In this document: positions 1-10,538 of the stretch, in pieces
Numbering within the stretch: position 1 is the stretch's first letter
How the letters are laid out: each line of letters starts with the position of its first letter
Origin: Muscardinus avellanarius
Lineage: Eukaryota > Chordata > Mammalia > Rodentia > Gliridae
Reading direction: 5' to 3'
DNA: 64,000 nt
Assembly (NCBI GenBank): GCA_963383645.1
Contig: OY726578.1
Span: forward strand, 25,508,523-25,572,522
Translations under genes and position numbers: made by a program
The notes under the pieces: generated by a model
The model's input: the letters and a program-made list of their open reading frames with translations, nothing else
Database searches by the model: none
What the model was told of the DNA's origin: nothing

Positions 1-312
1 CTCTGTCTGTCTGTCCTTCTGCGTGGGGTCGGCTCTCCAGGGGACTCTGGGCTCGCAAGCTGCCCCACTCTGGTCCCGCTGTCAGGATGAGCGATGGCCA
101 TGCCCCTCCCCAGCCCGCGGCCCCAGGCCCGGTTCCCGCTCATTAGCCGCTGACGCTGTTTGCTTTCCCGCCCTGGACGCACACCCCGTCACAGGCCATT
201 TCTCCCGGCGCCCCCCACCTCCCTGAGGGCCTACCCAGGGGTCCAGGGTGCCGGGCCACAGAGGATGCCAGCTGGGGGCAGAGCCGGAATTTTATTTTTC
301 TCTTCTTCTGGG

Positions 313-368
313 GGATACTGAAGATTGAACCCAGGGGCATTCTATCTCTGAGCCATTTCCCAGCCCTG
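313..368 (-). mobile_element. ID-type SINE arm
   Basis: Reverse complement reads gggctgg..tggctcagagatagaatgcccctgggttcaat, the tRNA-Ala-derived ID arm with A-box and B-box-like words. A second, decayed arm lies at 399-443. Confidence 0.8.
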
Positions 369-442
369 TTTTATTTCATTTTTTAAAAATTTATATTTTT
401 GTGGTACTGAGGATGGAAACCAGGAGCATTCTAACTCCGAGC

Positions 443-627
443 AGTGCTGGGGATGAAACCAGGGACATTCTACCTCCGAGCCACACCCCCAGCCCTATTT
501 TATTTTATTTTACTTTATTTTGAACAGGGTTCTTGCTAAATTACCATGAGCTGGCCTCAAACCTGCAACCCCCCGACTCAGCTTCCTAAGCACTGAGAAT
601 GCCCACGTGTGCCGCTGTGCCTGGTTC
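443..627 (-). mobile_element. B1-ID dimeric SINE
   Basis: In reverse complement: decayed B1 half (aggcacagcggcacacg..), linker AAAATAAAATAAAAT, then ID half (ggctgggggtgtggctcgga). This dimer is the repeat family that dominates the window. Confidence 0.85.
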
Positions 628-629
628 AT

Positions 630-1620
630 GGTTTCTACCCGTCTCTCTCCATCACAGTCTCTGACTCCCTCTGTGCCCATCCCCATCCCAGGAATGACTC
701 CAAGCCACCAGATCCAGGCAGAAGACGCACCTCCATGCCCAGAGCCCCCCAGCACCACCACCCCCGAAGCCCCCACACACAGCCTGGGCTGCCGACCACA
801 GCTGGGCGGCATCATGGCCCGCGGGCCGGTGGCAGCCGGCAGTCCTTCACTTAAAAATGTGTTTGTGATTTCAGCGGCGGGGCAGATAACGGTGACGAAT
901 GGCCGTCCTGCCCCACGGGGCCCCCAGCCCATCTGGTTTGACTTTGGCCTGCAGGCGGTTGCCCTTGGGCCCCCACCCCTGCCCTCGGGCAGCACCCCCA
1001 GAGCGAGGCTGGGCGCCAGCACAGCGGCCCCACAAACTCCTGGCCTCTGCTCTGCCGGACGCCGGCGAGCTGTGCCCGCTGACACGGGCCCCCCAAGCCG
1101 CGCAACCCGGGCGGCCCCAAGCGCTGAGCACCATACCCTGCTGGGTGGGATATGAGAGAGGATGGCCCTGGGCTCCCATGCGGAACGGTGTCGTGAGTGC
1201 CCACCTCGGGCCCCAGGAGCCAGGCGGTGACGGAGGCCTGGCTGGAGGGAGGGCGGGACCCCTCCCCTGCGGTCATCCTCAGGAGGAATTTCTGACAGGG
1301 CCCCGGACCCTCCCAGACCATCCATTATCCAGCAGGAGGGGTGGCTTCCGGGTCCAGCTCGGGGGGTCAGCGAGGTCAAGCCCACGTGCTTAACCTCCTC
1401 CTGCAGCCTCTCTGGGGTCCCCAAGGTGGGCAGAGGGCTCTGGGGCCATCTAGACGTGGGGTGGCCCGGTGCCCCCCGGGTCGCTGCTCCTGCCCACAGT
1501 GCCCCAGGGACCACGTGGACTAGGGTCAGCCCAAGAAGGAGGAGGAAATGGAACTGCCCCTTGGGGCATGACCAAGCGTGAACCTCCGGACGGGCCGCAG
1601 GTCCTCAGCAAATCCCACTG
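630..1620. other. GC-rich unique sequence, no gene seen
   Basis: About 1 kb without recognisable repeats. Open frames exist on both strands only because stop codons are rare in GC-rich DNA; no family motif or convincing splice site was seen. Confidence 0.6.
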
Positions 1621-2165
1621 GGCCTGGTGTGGTGCCGCACGCCTGGGATCCCAGGGCTTTGGAGCCTGAGACAGGAGGGTCAGCCGCTGTGAGGCCAGCG
1701 TGCAGCAGCGACTTAGCAAGCACCCTGTTTCATAAAAAGGGCTGGGGTGTGGCTCAGAGGTAGAGTGCCCGTAGGTGAGAGAGAGAGGCAGACAGACAGA
1801 CAGAGACAGACGGACAGAGACACAGAGAGGGGAGGAGGGAAACAATGGCCTGACACAAAGTCAAGAGCGCTTGGGAGGCTGACGCAGGAGGACGCAGGTT
1901 CACAGCCAGCCTCAGACACCTTCTGAGCTCCTCTGCAACCCAGTGAGACCCTGTTTCCAAATAGGAATAAAATAAGGCTGGGGTGTAGCTTGGAGGTAGA
2001 ATGCCCCTGGGATCCGTGCCTGGTACCGCAATAAAATAAAATAAAATAAAATAGGCCCGGGGGTAGCTCGAAGGTCCCCAATACCCCCCCCCACACACAC
2101 ACACAGCAAAAACTAAAAAGGGCTGGGGTATAGCTCAGAGGTAAAATTCCCTGGATCCAGTCTCT
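1621..2165 (+). mobile_element. Cluster of B1-ID SINEs and ID arms
   Basis: Plus-strand dimer at 1621-1775, 5'-truncated dimer at 1866-2053, ID arms at 2054-2090 and 2121-2165. Simple GACA repeats (about 1780-1815) and a CA tract (2091-2104) fill the gaps. Confidence 0.85.
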
Positions 2166-2394
2166 GGTTTCTCTCTCCCTCTCTCCCTCTCCCTGAGCCC
2201 TCCCAGGGTAGGATGAGGGAAGTGGGGGTACTCACAGGTCCCCAGGCCTTTCTCAGGAGGAGAGTCTGGGAGGGGCTCTGCTCTGGGTGGGCCAGGGCCT
2301 AGAGGCCTCAGGCCTGGGGGTGTGCCCCCCCCCCCGGTGGGACAGCTGTAGGGGGAGGAAAGGGGCAGAAACATGTCAGGACCCCCACCCCACC

Positions 2395-2520
2395 CCCTTC
2401 CCCAGATCAGGAAAATCCCCTGCCGCAGTATCACATTGTTGAGAATTAGCTTTGTTGAAATAAAAATTGGTCTTGGTATTAACTGGGACTCCAGGATTTT
2501 CCCTGGGATCCCGGAGGCCA
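2395..2520. promoter_or_regulatory. AT-rich non-repeat island, candidate conserved element
   Basis: A non-SINE stretch (tgttgagaattagctttgttgaaataaaaattggtc) surrounded by GC-rich DNA. Function is inferred only from its composition. Confidence 0.25.
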
Positions 2521-2848
2521 CAGAGGGGTCAGACGCCCCTTCCCAGAGCCGACTGCCAGCTCAGGTTTCGGGGTGCCAATGATCTCCTAATCCCCGCCAA
2601 GCTATGACTCTCCCCATGGGACCCAGGGAGTTGCTCCTGGTCCTGGGCGGCCATCAGGGGTCCGTCCCGGCCCTCCCCCTGACACCGATGAGCATGCTCC
2701 ACGACCCCTCTGGGCCTCCGTCCCCACCTGCAAGATGGGGCATCGTGTCAGCGTGCCAAGCAGAGGGGAACTGTGGGTGGCCAGAGCCTCAGAGGCGCTG
2801 GGAAGGGGGCAGCAGAAAAAACAGAAATGCCCGCTAAGTGAAGGCACA

Positions 2849-2976
2849 AGCCGGGCGTGGCACGCACCTGTGATGCCAGGGCTTGGGAGGTCCAGACAGG
2901 AGGACTGCAGAACCAGCTAGCAACTCAGTGCGGCTCTCGGCAGCTAGCAAGACCCCACTTCAAAAGAAAAAAATAA
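2849..2976 (+). mobile_element. B1 monomer SINE (no ID arm)
   Basis: Begins agccgggcgtggcacgcacc and ends in an A-rich tail at which the next SINE is attached. Confidence 0.85.
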
Positions 2977-3225
2977 GCCGGGCGTGGGGGCGCACGCTTG
3001 GGAGGCGGAGACAGGAGGATGGCGCAGGTCAAAGCCAGCCTCAGCTGCTTAGTGAGACCCTGTTTCCAAATAAATTATAAAATAGGTCAGAGATGTAGCC
3101 CAGAAGTAGAAAGCCCCTGGGTTTCATCCCCAGTACCACACGCACAAAATAAATATAAAAACTAAAAACGGCTAGGGCGGTGTGTTCAGCCCTAGTGCCC
3201 CTGGGTCCAAACCCTGGTCATATGT
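2977..3225 (+). mobile_element. B1-ID dimeric SINE plus ID arm
   Basis: Dimer 2977-3155 with an 18-base gap after gcgcacgc in the B1 half; a diverged ID arm follows at about 3170-3225. Confidence 0.85.
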
Positions 3226-3495
3226 GTCTTTATTAACATGCTCACTGGCGTGCGTCTATCAGAATGCACACCAATACACGCATGTGTTAATATGCACACG
3301 AGCAAGCAATGTGAACAATAGCTGCACCTCTTGATATACATGCTAATATGTGGGTTTATTAATATGCACTCAATACACTTACCAGCACACACGCTAGTAT
3401 ACGCAGTCATCAGTATGCATTCATCGATATGCAAACAAATGCATGCGTTATCAGCATGCCTGCTAATATATGCACTTACTACTATGCATGCCCCT
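3225..3495. repeat. Degenerate tandem repeat of TATGCA words
   Basis: About 270 bp with nine or more spaced copies of (T)NATATGCAC-like words (near 3235, 3259, 3287, 3359, 3409, 3424, 3451 and 3480), rich in alternating purine/pyrimidine. Confidence 0.6.
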
Positions 3496-3679
3496 CCCCA
3501 GCTCCCCAGCGTGGCTAGAGGGTTCTGGGGTATCTCTTAGCATGGGGCGGCCCCAGTCAGCGGAGCTGGGTGTCTGTGCCCACTGTTATCTCTAGGGGAC
3601 AGACAGACATCAGGGGGCGCAGGGGCCCTGGCAGCCCACAAAAAGCCTTACTGGATATAGCCAGAAATTGGGGTTTCCA

Positions 3680-3882
3680 GCCGGGCGTGGCGGAGCACGC
3701 TTGTCATCCCAGCATTTGGGAGGCTGAGACAGGAGAATGGTGGTTCGAGGACAGCCTCAGCTATTAGGCCCTTTGCAACTCAGTGAGACCCTGTTTCCAA
3801 ATAAAGAATAAAAAATAGGGCTGGGGGTGTAGCTCGGAGGTAGAATACCCCTGGGTTCCATCCCTAGAACTGCAAAAAAATG
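3680..3882 (+). mobile_element. B1-ID dimeric SINE
   Basis: Full length from gccgggcgtggcgg to agaactgcaaaaaaa. Flanked by aaattggggtttc (3665-3677) and aaaatgggggtttc (3877-3890). Confidence 0.93.
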
Positions 3883-3887
3883 GGGGT

Positions 3888-4079
3888 TTCTTTTTTTTTG
3901 GTGGTACTGGGGTTCCTGGAAACCCTTCTACCCCCGGGTTACACTCCCAGACCTATTTTTGTATTTTTTAATTTGGAAACAGGGTCTCTTAAGCCAGCGA
4001 GGCTGGCTTCGAACCAGCGCGATCCTCCTGTCTCCGCCTCCCAAGCGCGGGGATTACAAGTGTGCGCCACACGCCCGGC
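3888..4079 (-). mobile_element. B1-ID SINE, cttccagg subfamily
   Basis: Inserted head-on next to the previous SINE at the same target; the right flank is aaattggggtttc (4081-4093). Its ID arm has the variant end gcttccaggaaccccagtac. Confidence 0.92.
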
Positions 4080-4349
4080 AAAATTGGGGTTTCTAACTAT
4101 CAGCCACGGAGCCAGGAACACCCAGCCACTGACCCGAGACCAGCTTACAGAGAAACAAGCAAGGTGCCACCAAAGAGGACCGCGGCTGCCACGCTTATGC
4201 GTGTTGTCCTTTGGTGTCGCGGGGTATTGAGTCCAGAGCCCCCACCCTAGGAGACCAAACCCAAGGACGCCCAAGTCCCTTATATGGAACCGCATAGAGC
4301 CTACGCGCAAGGCCTCAGACACCTTAAATCATTTCTAGAGCCCTGACAG

Positions 4350-4456
4350 AGGCCACACTCAGCAAGTTAGGCCCCGTTTCCAAATAAAAACATAAAATAG
4401 GTCTGGGGATATAGCCTGCAGGTAGAAGGCCCATGGGTTCTATCTCTAGTACAAAA
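4350..4456 (+). mobile_element. 5'-truncated B1-ID SINE
   Basis: Only the end of the B1 half (gccccgtttccaaataaaaac) and the ID arm remain, with an (AAAC/AAAT)n tail to 4495. Confidence 0.85.
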
Positions 4457-4574
4457 AATAATAAACAAACAAACAAACAAATAAATAAATAAATGTATTG
4501 TTTAGGGAATCATGAGGGAGAAAAGTCCATGTATTTACTTCAGACACAACTTTTAAAAATTTCAATCTGTATAC

Positions 4575-4797
4575 TTTTTTTTTTTTTTTTTTTTTTTGCA
4601 GTACTGGAAACGGAACCCAGGGGCATTCTACCTCCAAACTACACCCCCTGCCCTATTTTTTATTATTCATTTTGAAACAGGGTCTCACTGAGTTGCCGAG
4701 GGCCTCACTAAGTAGCTGAGGCTGTCCCAGAACCGCGATCCTCCGGTCTCAGCCTCCTGAATGCTGGGATGACAAGCGTGTGCCACCACGCCCGGCT
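4575..4797 (-). mobile_element. B1-ID dimeric SINE
   Basis: Starts with a T23 tract (the poly-A tail of a minus-strand copy) and ends at cgcccggct; both halves are complete. Confidence 0.93.
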
Positions 4798-4834
4798 TTT
4801 ATATTAGAAAAGAAAAAGAATCAATTGCAATCTG

Positions 4835-5038
4835 GGAGCCAGGTGTAGGTGGCACACGCCTTTTAGACTTGTTTCCAAATAAAAAATAAAATAGGTGTGG
4901 GTATTTGTCTGAGAGGGAGAATGCCCCTGGGTTCAATCCCCAGGATCACAAACATAAATGTGCCTTCTTAGTCTGGGGCTAGTTGTAGCACAGCTTTGGA
5001 AGCTGGGGCTTGAACCCAGGGGCATTCTCCCTGACTAC
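4835..5038 (+). mobile_element. B1-ID SINE with internal deletion, plus ID fragment
   Basis: 4835-4950 keeps the first 30 bases of B1, then jumps to tttccaaataaaaaa and a full ID arm. A minus-strand ID fragment lies at 5004-5038. Confidence 0.8.
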
Positions 5039-5039
5039 T

Positions 5040-5745
5040 TCTGTGCAGGCTCAGGCCAGGGGGTTCCCACTGCTGGGGTTCTTCCACCCCCGCCGAGGGC
5101 CCTGGTCTGGGGACTCACCCTGAGGGAGACTGTGCCCGGGCAGCCAGTGGGGCGGGTCACGTGGGCGGCCTCCCTCCTGTCTGCAGGAGGGAGAGACCCC
5201 ATCCTGCTGGCCCCCCGGGCCCCTGACAGCCGCATCCGACCGCATCCCGACACCGTGTTTTGGGGGGTGGGCTGCAGCCTGGGAATGGGCTGTGCTGGGG
5301 GCCTGGGAACCAGGCGCTGGCCCCCGGGGGTGTTGGAGCAGGTCCAGCTGTTGAGGCCCGGCTCCAATTCCGCTCTGCGCGGAGGCGGGTCCCTGGGGCC
5401 GAAGCCGGTGGTCTGCCTGGGAGGAGGGCGCCTGCCCCGTAGCAGTCCTTGGGCAGCAGGGAAGGAGGGAGGCAGCCACCTTTGCTGAAGGACAGGGCCG
5501 GCCACCACGGAGGGGCTGTCTCTCCCGCCCTGTATGTGCAGGTCCTGCGGGTGGCCCCGAGCACCAGGTCTCCGAGAGCCTCTGACCCTCACCTGGCACC
5601 TGGGCTGGAGGAAGGGCACCCTGCCCATCTGCCCCCCGGGCCTGCCTCCTATGGCACCAGCAAGTCCCCTATGGACTGGGGCTGGAACTTGCCCCCACCA
5701 GGACCATCCTAAAACTCCTACACACCTTCAGAACCCTGGCCAAAC
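5040..5745. other. GC-rich unique sequence, no gene seen
   Basis: No repeat, splice-site pair or protein family signature recognised. Several overlapping long frames on both strands are composition artefacts. Confidence 0.55.
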
Positions 5746-5747
5746 CG

Positions 5748-6014
5748 GGCCTAGCACTTAGGAGGCTGAGGCAGGAGGATCGCAGGCTGGAGCTCAGTCT
5801 CAGCAGCTTAGTGAGACCCTTAGCAACTTAGCAAGACCTTGTTTAAATAAATAAATAAATAAATAGTAAATAAATAAATGCTGGGTGCAGTGGCACACGC
5901 TTGTAATCCCAGTCCTTGGGAGGATGAGATGGTAGGATCCGGGTTCGAGGCCAGCCTCAGCTACTACTTAGTGAGGCCCTCCACAGTCAGACCCTGTTTC
6001 AAAATAAAGAATAA
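5748..6014 (+). mobile_element. Two tandem B1-type SINEs
   Basis: Monomers at 5748-5876 and 5880-6014, each ending in an A-rich (AAAT)n tail. Confidence 0.87.
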
Positions 6015-6331
6015 AGCCGGGCGTGGTGGCGCACGCTTGTCATCCCCGCACTTGGGAGGCCGAGACAGGAGGATCGCACAGGTTCGAAGCCAGCCTCAGC
6101 TACTTAGTGAGGCTCTCAGCAACTTAGTGAGACCCTGTTTCCAAATAAAAAATAAAAAAGGTCTGGGAGTATAGCCCGGAGGTAGAAAGCCCCTGGGTTC
6201 CACCCCCAGTACCACACACACACAAAAAAAGAAAGAATAAAAAAATAAAAAATAAAAGCCGGGTGTGGTATAGGGCTGGGGGCGTAGCTCCAAGGTAAAA
6301 TGCCCCTGGGTTCCATCCCTAGCACCACAAA
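6015..6331 (+). mobile_element. B1-ID dimer followed by a B1-stub/ID copy
   Basis: Full dimer 6015-6222, then 6258-6331, a copy with only gccgggtgtggta joined to a complete ID arm (large internal deletion). Confidence 0.88.
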
Positions 6332-6354
6332 AAATTACTTAATAAAAAAATTAA

Positions 6355-6560
6355 GGCCGGGCGTGGTGGCGCACGCTTGTCATCCCCGCGCTTGGGAGGC
6401 AGAGACGGGAGGATCGCGCAGGTTCGAAGCCAGCCGCGCGCGCTGGCTTAGGAGACCCTGTTTCCAAATAAAAATGTAAAAATAGGTCTGGGAGTGTAGC
6501 CTGGAGGTAGAAGGGCTTCCAGGAACCCCAGTACCACCAAAAAAAAAAAAAAAAAAAATT
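6355..6560 (+). mobile_element. B1-ID SINE, cttccagg subfamily
   Basis: Shows gccagccgcgcgcgctggct in the B1 half and agggcttccaggaaccccag in the ID arm, with an A20 tail. Confidence 0.93.
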
Positions 6561-7260
6561 AAGAGGGCAGGGGGCAGGGCGCGTCTTTGGGTCCTTAGGA
6601 AGCCACCCCGAATTCTGGGCCTGCCCCAGACTGGTGTGGCTGGCTCCTGAGGCCCTTCGTCCTGCCCAGCGGCTGGCACGAGGCTGCACATGGGGGTACA
6701 CAGTTCCTCAGCGTGAGCCAGGGGCTCCCCCCTTAGTGGCGCTTGGCCTCCGGTCCCCCTCACCATCGAGGGCCACAGCTAGCCGTGGCCCTGCGGGACC
6801 CGGCTGGGCTCTGGAGCGAGGCCGAGGCCGCTGGGGTCTGGCCTCGGGTTCTGGGCAGGGTGGCGGGACCTTGAAGACGCAGGTGTGGCGCGGTCAGAGC
6901 AGAGGGCCCGGCCAGCGGCCGCCGCCTTGCACACTGGCTGCCCGAGGGAGGCCCGGGCAGAGCCAGAGCCGCGGGCTGGGGGCTGGGGCCGGGCCAGGGT
7001 CTTCTTACTTCTAAAATCTCTCCCGCCTGCCTGCGGCCCCCAGGGAAGGCTGGGGATGGGCAACCTGATATTTTAAGACTTAAAGCAAATGTTTCTGGGG
7101 CCCCTGGGCTGCTCAGAGGCACCGCCCGGGCCTGTGGGGGCAGGGCCAGAGTAGAAAAGACTTCTCTGCCCCTCCTGTGAACGCCCAGCCTCCCTGGGCT
7201 GCTTCTTCTGAGTGCCGAGGGGGCTGGAGCCCCCTGAGCCTGAGGTGCTGAGGGAGGCTG
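6561..7260. other. GC-rich unique sequence, no gene seen
   Basis: About 700 bp of non-repeat DNA; nothing recognisable as coding. Confidence 0.55.
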
Positions 7261-7263
7261 GGG

Positions 7264-7465
7264 TTTTTTGTTTTGTTTTTAGCACTGGGGATGGACCGAA
7301 CGCAGGGCAATCTACCTCCCAGCTACACCCAGCCTATTTTATTTTTATTTTGAAACAGGGTCTCGCTAGGTTGATGAGAGTCTCACTACTTGCCAAGGCT
7401 GTCCTCGAACCTGCAATCCTCCTGTCTCAGCCTCCAAGTATAGGTGCGTTTCACCGTGCCTGGCT
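7264..7465 (-). mobile_element. B1-ID dimeric SINE
   Basis: Diverged but complete minus-strand dimer from agcactggggatgg to cgtgcctggct. Confidence 0.87.
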
Positions 7466-7547
7466 AGGGGGGCTGGCGTCTGCCCCCCACTCTACCATCC
7501 CTCTCTCTGTCTCCAGCACCAGATGAGACTCATCGCAAGCCCTGCAA

Positions 7548-7985
7548 TAGCAGGGCACCGGGCACACCTCTGCACTCCCAGCACCTGGAGGCAGAGACAG
7601 GAGGATTGCAGGTTTGAAGCCAGTCTCAGCAACTTAGCAAGGCTGTCAGCAACTTAGGCCCTGGGTTTTTTATTTTTTATTTTTTTGGTACTAGGGATGG
7701 AACCCAGGGGCATTCTTCCTCCAAGCAATACCCCAGCCCTGTTTTTTATTCTTTATTTTGAAACAGGGTCTCACTGAGTTACAAAGGGCCTCACTAAGTG
7801 GCTGAAACTGGCCACAAACCGCGATCCACCTGTCTCAGCCTCCCGAATGCCAGGATTACAAACATGTGCCACTATACCCAGCTAAGAGACCCTGTTTTCA
7901 AACAGACAAAAAATAGGGCTGAGGGTATAGCTCAGAGGTAGAACACCCCTAGATTCCATCTCCAGAATCACAAAAATAAACAAAT
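7548..7985 (+). mobile_element. B1-ID SINE interrupted by another SINE
   Basis: Left part 7548-7665, right part 7884-7985. A minus-strand dimer (7666-7883) interrupts it at the agaccctg site, which appears as aggccctg on the left and agaccctg on the right. Confidence 0.85.
7666..7883 (-). mobile_element. Nested minus-strand B1-ID SINE
   Basis: Complete dimer inserted in the preceding plus-strand SINE. Confidence 0.87.
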
Positions 7986-8030
7986 ATAAATAAATACATT
8001 AGTTAATTAATACATTTAAAAAGTGAAAGC

Positions 8031-8415
8031 CTGGCTGAGCATGGTGGCACACACTTGTAATCCCAGTACTTGGGAGGATCGCAGGTTCAAAGCCAGCCTC
8101 ATCAACTTAGTGAGGCTCTCAATAACTTAGTGAGACTGTTTCCAAATTTAAAAAAAAATAGGGCTGAGGGTGTAGCTCGGAGGTAGAATGCCCCTGAGGT
8201 CCACCCCCAGTACTGAAAAAAAAAAAAAAAGAGCTGGGTGCTGGCACACATCTATAATCTCATACTTGAGAGACTGAGACAAGAGGATCACAGATTTGAG
8301 GCCGGTCTCAGAAACCTAGCGAGGCCCTCAGCAATTTAGGGAGACTGTTTCAAAATAAAGGCTTCGGGTACAGCTCAGAGGTAGAATGCCTCTGGGTTCT
8401 ATCCTCAGTACCACA
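8031..8415 (+). mobile_element. Two B1-ID dimeric SINEs
   Basis: Copies at 8031-8217 and 8232-8415, joined through an A15 tail. Confidence 0.88.
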
Positions 8416-8419
8416 ATAA

Positions 8420-8818
8420 AAATAAGTAACCCAGAGGCGTTCTTTCTCTGAGCTACACCCCCAGCCCTTTTTAATTTTTTTACTTTTTATTTATTCATTC
8501 TGGATCTGAGAATTGAAGCCAGGGGAGGTTCGAAGCCAGCCGCGCTGGCGTAAGAGACCCTGTTTCAAAAATATAAATTAGGTCTGGGAGTGTAGCCCGG
8601 AGGTAGAAAGGCTTCCAGGAACCCCAGTACCACCAAAACAAAAACAGAATTGAAGCCAGAGGTATTCTATCTCCCGGCTATCTGCCCAGCACATTTTATA
8701 TTTTATTTTGTGCCGGGGTGGGCTGAGGGTCTTCTGATCAATTTGAAGTCACAGAGGCCGGCCTTCTGTCTCAGCCTCCCAAGTATTAGGATTCGAGGTG
8801 TACACCACCACGCCCGGC
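8420..8818 (-). mobile_element. Minus-strand SINEs split by a nested copy
   Basis: ID arm at 8427-8470, ID remnant 8501-8525, and continuation 8647-8818 (ID remainder plus B1). Confidence 0.75.
8526..8645 (+). mobile_element. 5'-truncated cttccagg-subfamily SINE, nested
   Basis: Inserted with a perfect 14-bp duplication agaattgaagccag (8509-8522 and 8646-8659). Confidence 0.88.
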
Positions 8819-9039
8819 TTTGAAATTCATTTTTTAAGTCTTGTATTGGCTCATTGCGATTGTAAGTCATAGATTCATAGAGTGATGCGCTCATCTCCGT
8901 CCCCAAACCGCCGCTTCCTCCTGTGCTTCCTCCCGACCAAACCCCGACTCCACTGGTCCTCTCCCGGTTTTCATGAGGCCCCTGAACTATTCCTCTGTCC
9001 CTCCCTCCCTCGCTGTCGCCCCATTCTCTCCTCCCTCCC

Positions 9040-9041
9040 CC

Positions 9042-9077
<36 letters not shown>

Positions 9078-9090
9078 CTTTCTTTCTTTC
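9040..9090. repeat. (TCTG)n/(TC)n simple repeat
   Basis: ctgtctgtctgtctgtctgtct followed by TC-rich sequence. Confidence 0.95.
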
Positions 9091-9263
9091 ATTACTAGGG
9101 GTTGAACCCGGGCACTCTGCCTCTGAGCTGCAGCCCAGACCGACTTTATCTTCTATTTTGAAGTAGGATTCACTAAATCACAGCACCCTGGCCTCGAACC
9201 CGAGACCCTCCGGTCTCCGGCTCCCCCGCCTCCCCAGCCTCAAGCGTGTGCCTCCTAGCCTGG
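9091..9263 (-). mobile_element. Old B1-ID SINE
   Basis: Diverged; retains ggttgaacccgggcactctg (ID) and a decayed B1 half. Confidence 0.75.
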
Positions 9264-9373
9264 CCTTTGTTTTCTCTTCGGCTTCCACACGGGAGACAAA
9301 ACACACGGCCCTTCTGAGCTGCTGCACCCCAATCACAAAATGCTTTCCATTCATGCCTTTTAAAAACATGTTT

Positions 9374-9592
9374 CTTTTGAGACGGGGTCGCACTAAGTGG
9401 CCCCGGCTGCCTGGGAACTTGCCCTCCCGCCTCGGCCTCGGGACTGCCCGGAAGTACAGGTGTGCGCCACTACACCTGGCTCTTTTCTGCTTACATCAGG
9501 TCTCACTGGGTTGCTGAGGCTGTCCTCTAACCTGGATCCTCCTATCTCAGCCTCCCAAGTACTGGGATTACAGGTGTGCCCAGCCATGCCTG
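9374..9592 (-). mobile_element. Two B1 monomer SINEs
   Basis: 9374-9480 and 9483-9592, both lacking ID arms. Confidence 0.85.
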
Positions 9593-9771
9593 AAGCTATT
9601 TTTGAACCTGACATTTCCCATTGGGCAGGGTAGGTGATCTGGGATCTGCTGGCCAGGCCTGCCTGGGATTCCGGCGTGAGAGTGGGTGCTTGGGTGTTGG
9701 AGTCTGCTCCCTGGAGACAGAAAAGCAGCGAGTCAGGGTTTCTCACCTCGGAATCCAAAGGACCGCTCATA

Positions 9772-10058
9772 GCCGGGCGCGGTGGTGCACGCCCATGGCA
9801 CAAGTCCTCGGAGGCTGAGACAGGAGGACCACAGGTTGGAGACCAGCCTCAGCACCACAGCATGAACCTCAGAACCCTGTTTCAAAATAAAAATCAAGCC
9901 GGGAGGCTGAGACAGGAGGATGGCAGGTTCGCGGCCAGCCTCAGCTACTTAGGCCCTCCGCGACTTAGCGAGAGCCTGTTTGAAAATAAAGAATAAAAAA
10001 AAATAAGGCTGGGGCTGTAGCTCAGAGGTAGATGCCCTGGGCTCAACCCCCAGCGGAA
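9772..10058 (+). mobile_element. B1 monomer followed by a B1-ID dimer
   Basis: Monomer 9772-9896; dimer 9897-10058, missing about 35 bases after agccggg. Confidence 0.87.
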
Positions 10059-10378
10059 GGCGGGCAGGCGGCCATCTCCTGGGGAGAGGAGCCCTGCTCA
10101 GCCAGCAGCTCGGCGGGTGGGTGGGTGCGGGAGGAGGCTGGGCTGGCGGGCAAGGCAGGATCAAGGCCTAATCTCTCAAATATGTTTCAGAGGCCAGGCC
10201 AGCGCGCACTCAGCTGGGAATGCTGGGGGCGGAGGGAGCGGAGACGTCCGCCATTCTTCGGGGTGGGCCTCCCACCAGCCCGGCCGGCCGGCTCCCGGCC
10301 CCAAACCCAGCGCCAGCCCTGCCCGGTCTGCCCGCCCGCCTCGGGACCTCTGCGCCACTGTGTTTCCTTAGTTACGGG

Positions 10379-10527
10379 GAGCAGGGGTTCTGGGGACTGA
10401 ACCCCGGGCTTTCTGCCTCCAAGTCACACCTCAGCCCCGCTTACTCTTTGTTTTTTTGTTTGTTTTTTTTGTGTGTGTAGTAGTGGGGATTGAACCCTGG
10501 GTCAGTCTGCCTCTGAGCTACACCTTT
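10379..10527 (-). mobile_element. Two ID arms
   Basis: 10379-10441 and 10477-10527, separated by a T/G-rich tail. Confidence 0.8.
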
Positions 10528-10538
10528 TAGCAACATTT

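Noticed and set aside
510..1514. Long minus-strand open frame of 334 codons near the window start
   Set aside because: GC-rich DNA with few stops; competing long frames exist on the other strand, it runs through a SINE, and no protein family is recognisable.
10160..10230. AT-containing stretch ctctcaaatatgtttcagagg as a regulatory candidate
   Set aside because: Too short and without distinctive motifs to separate from background.
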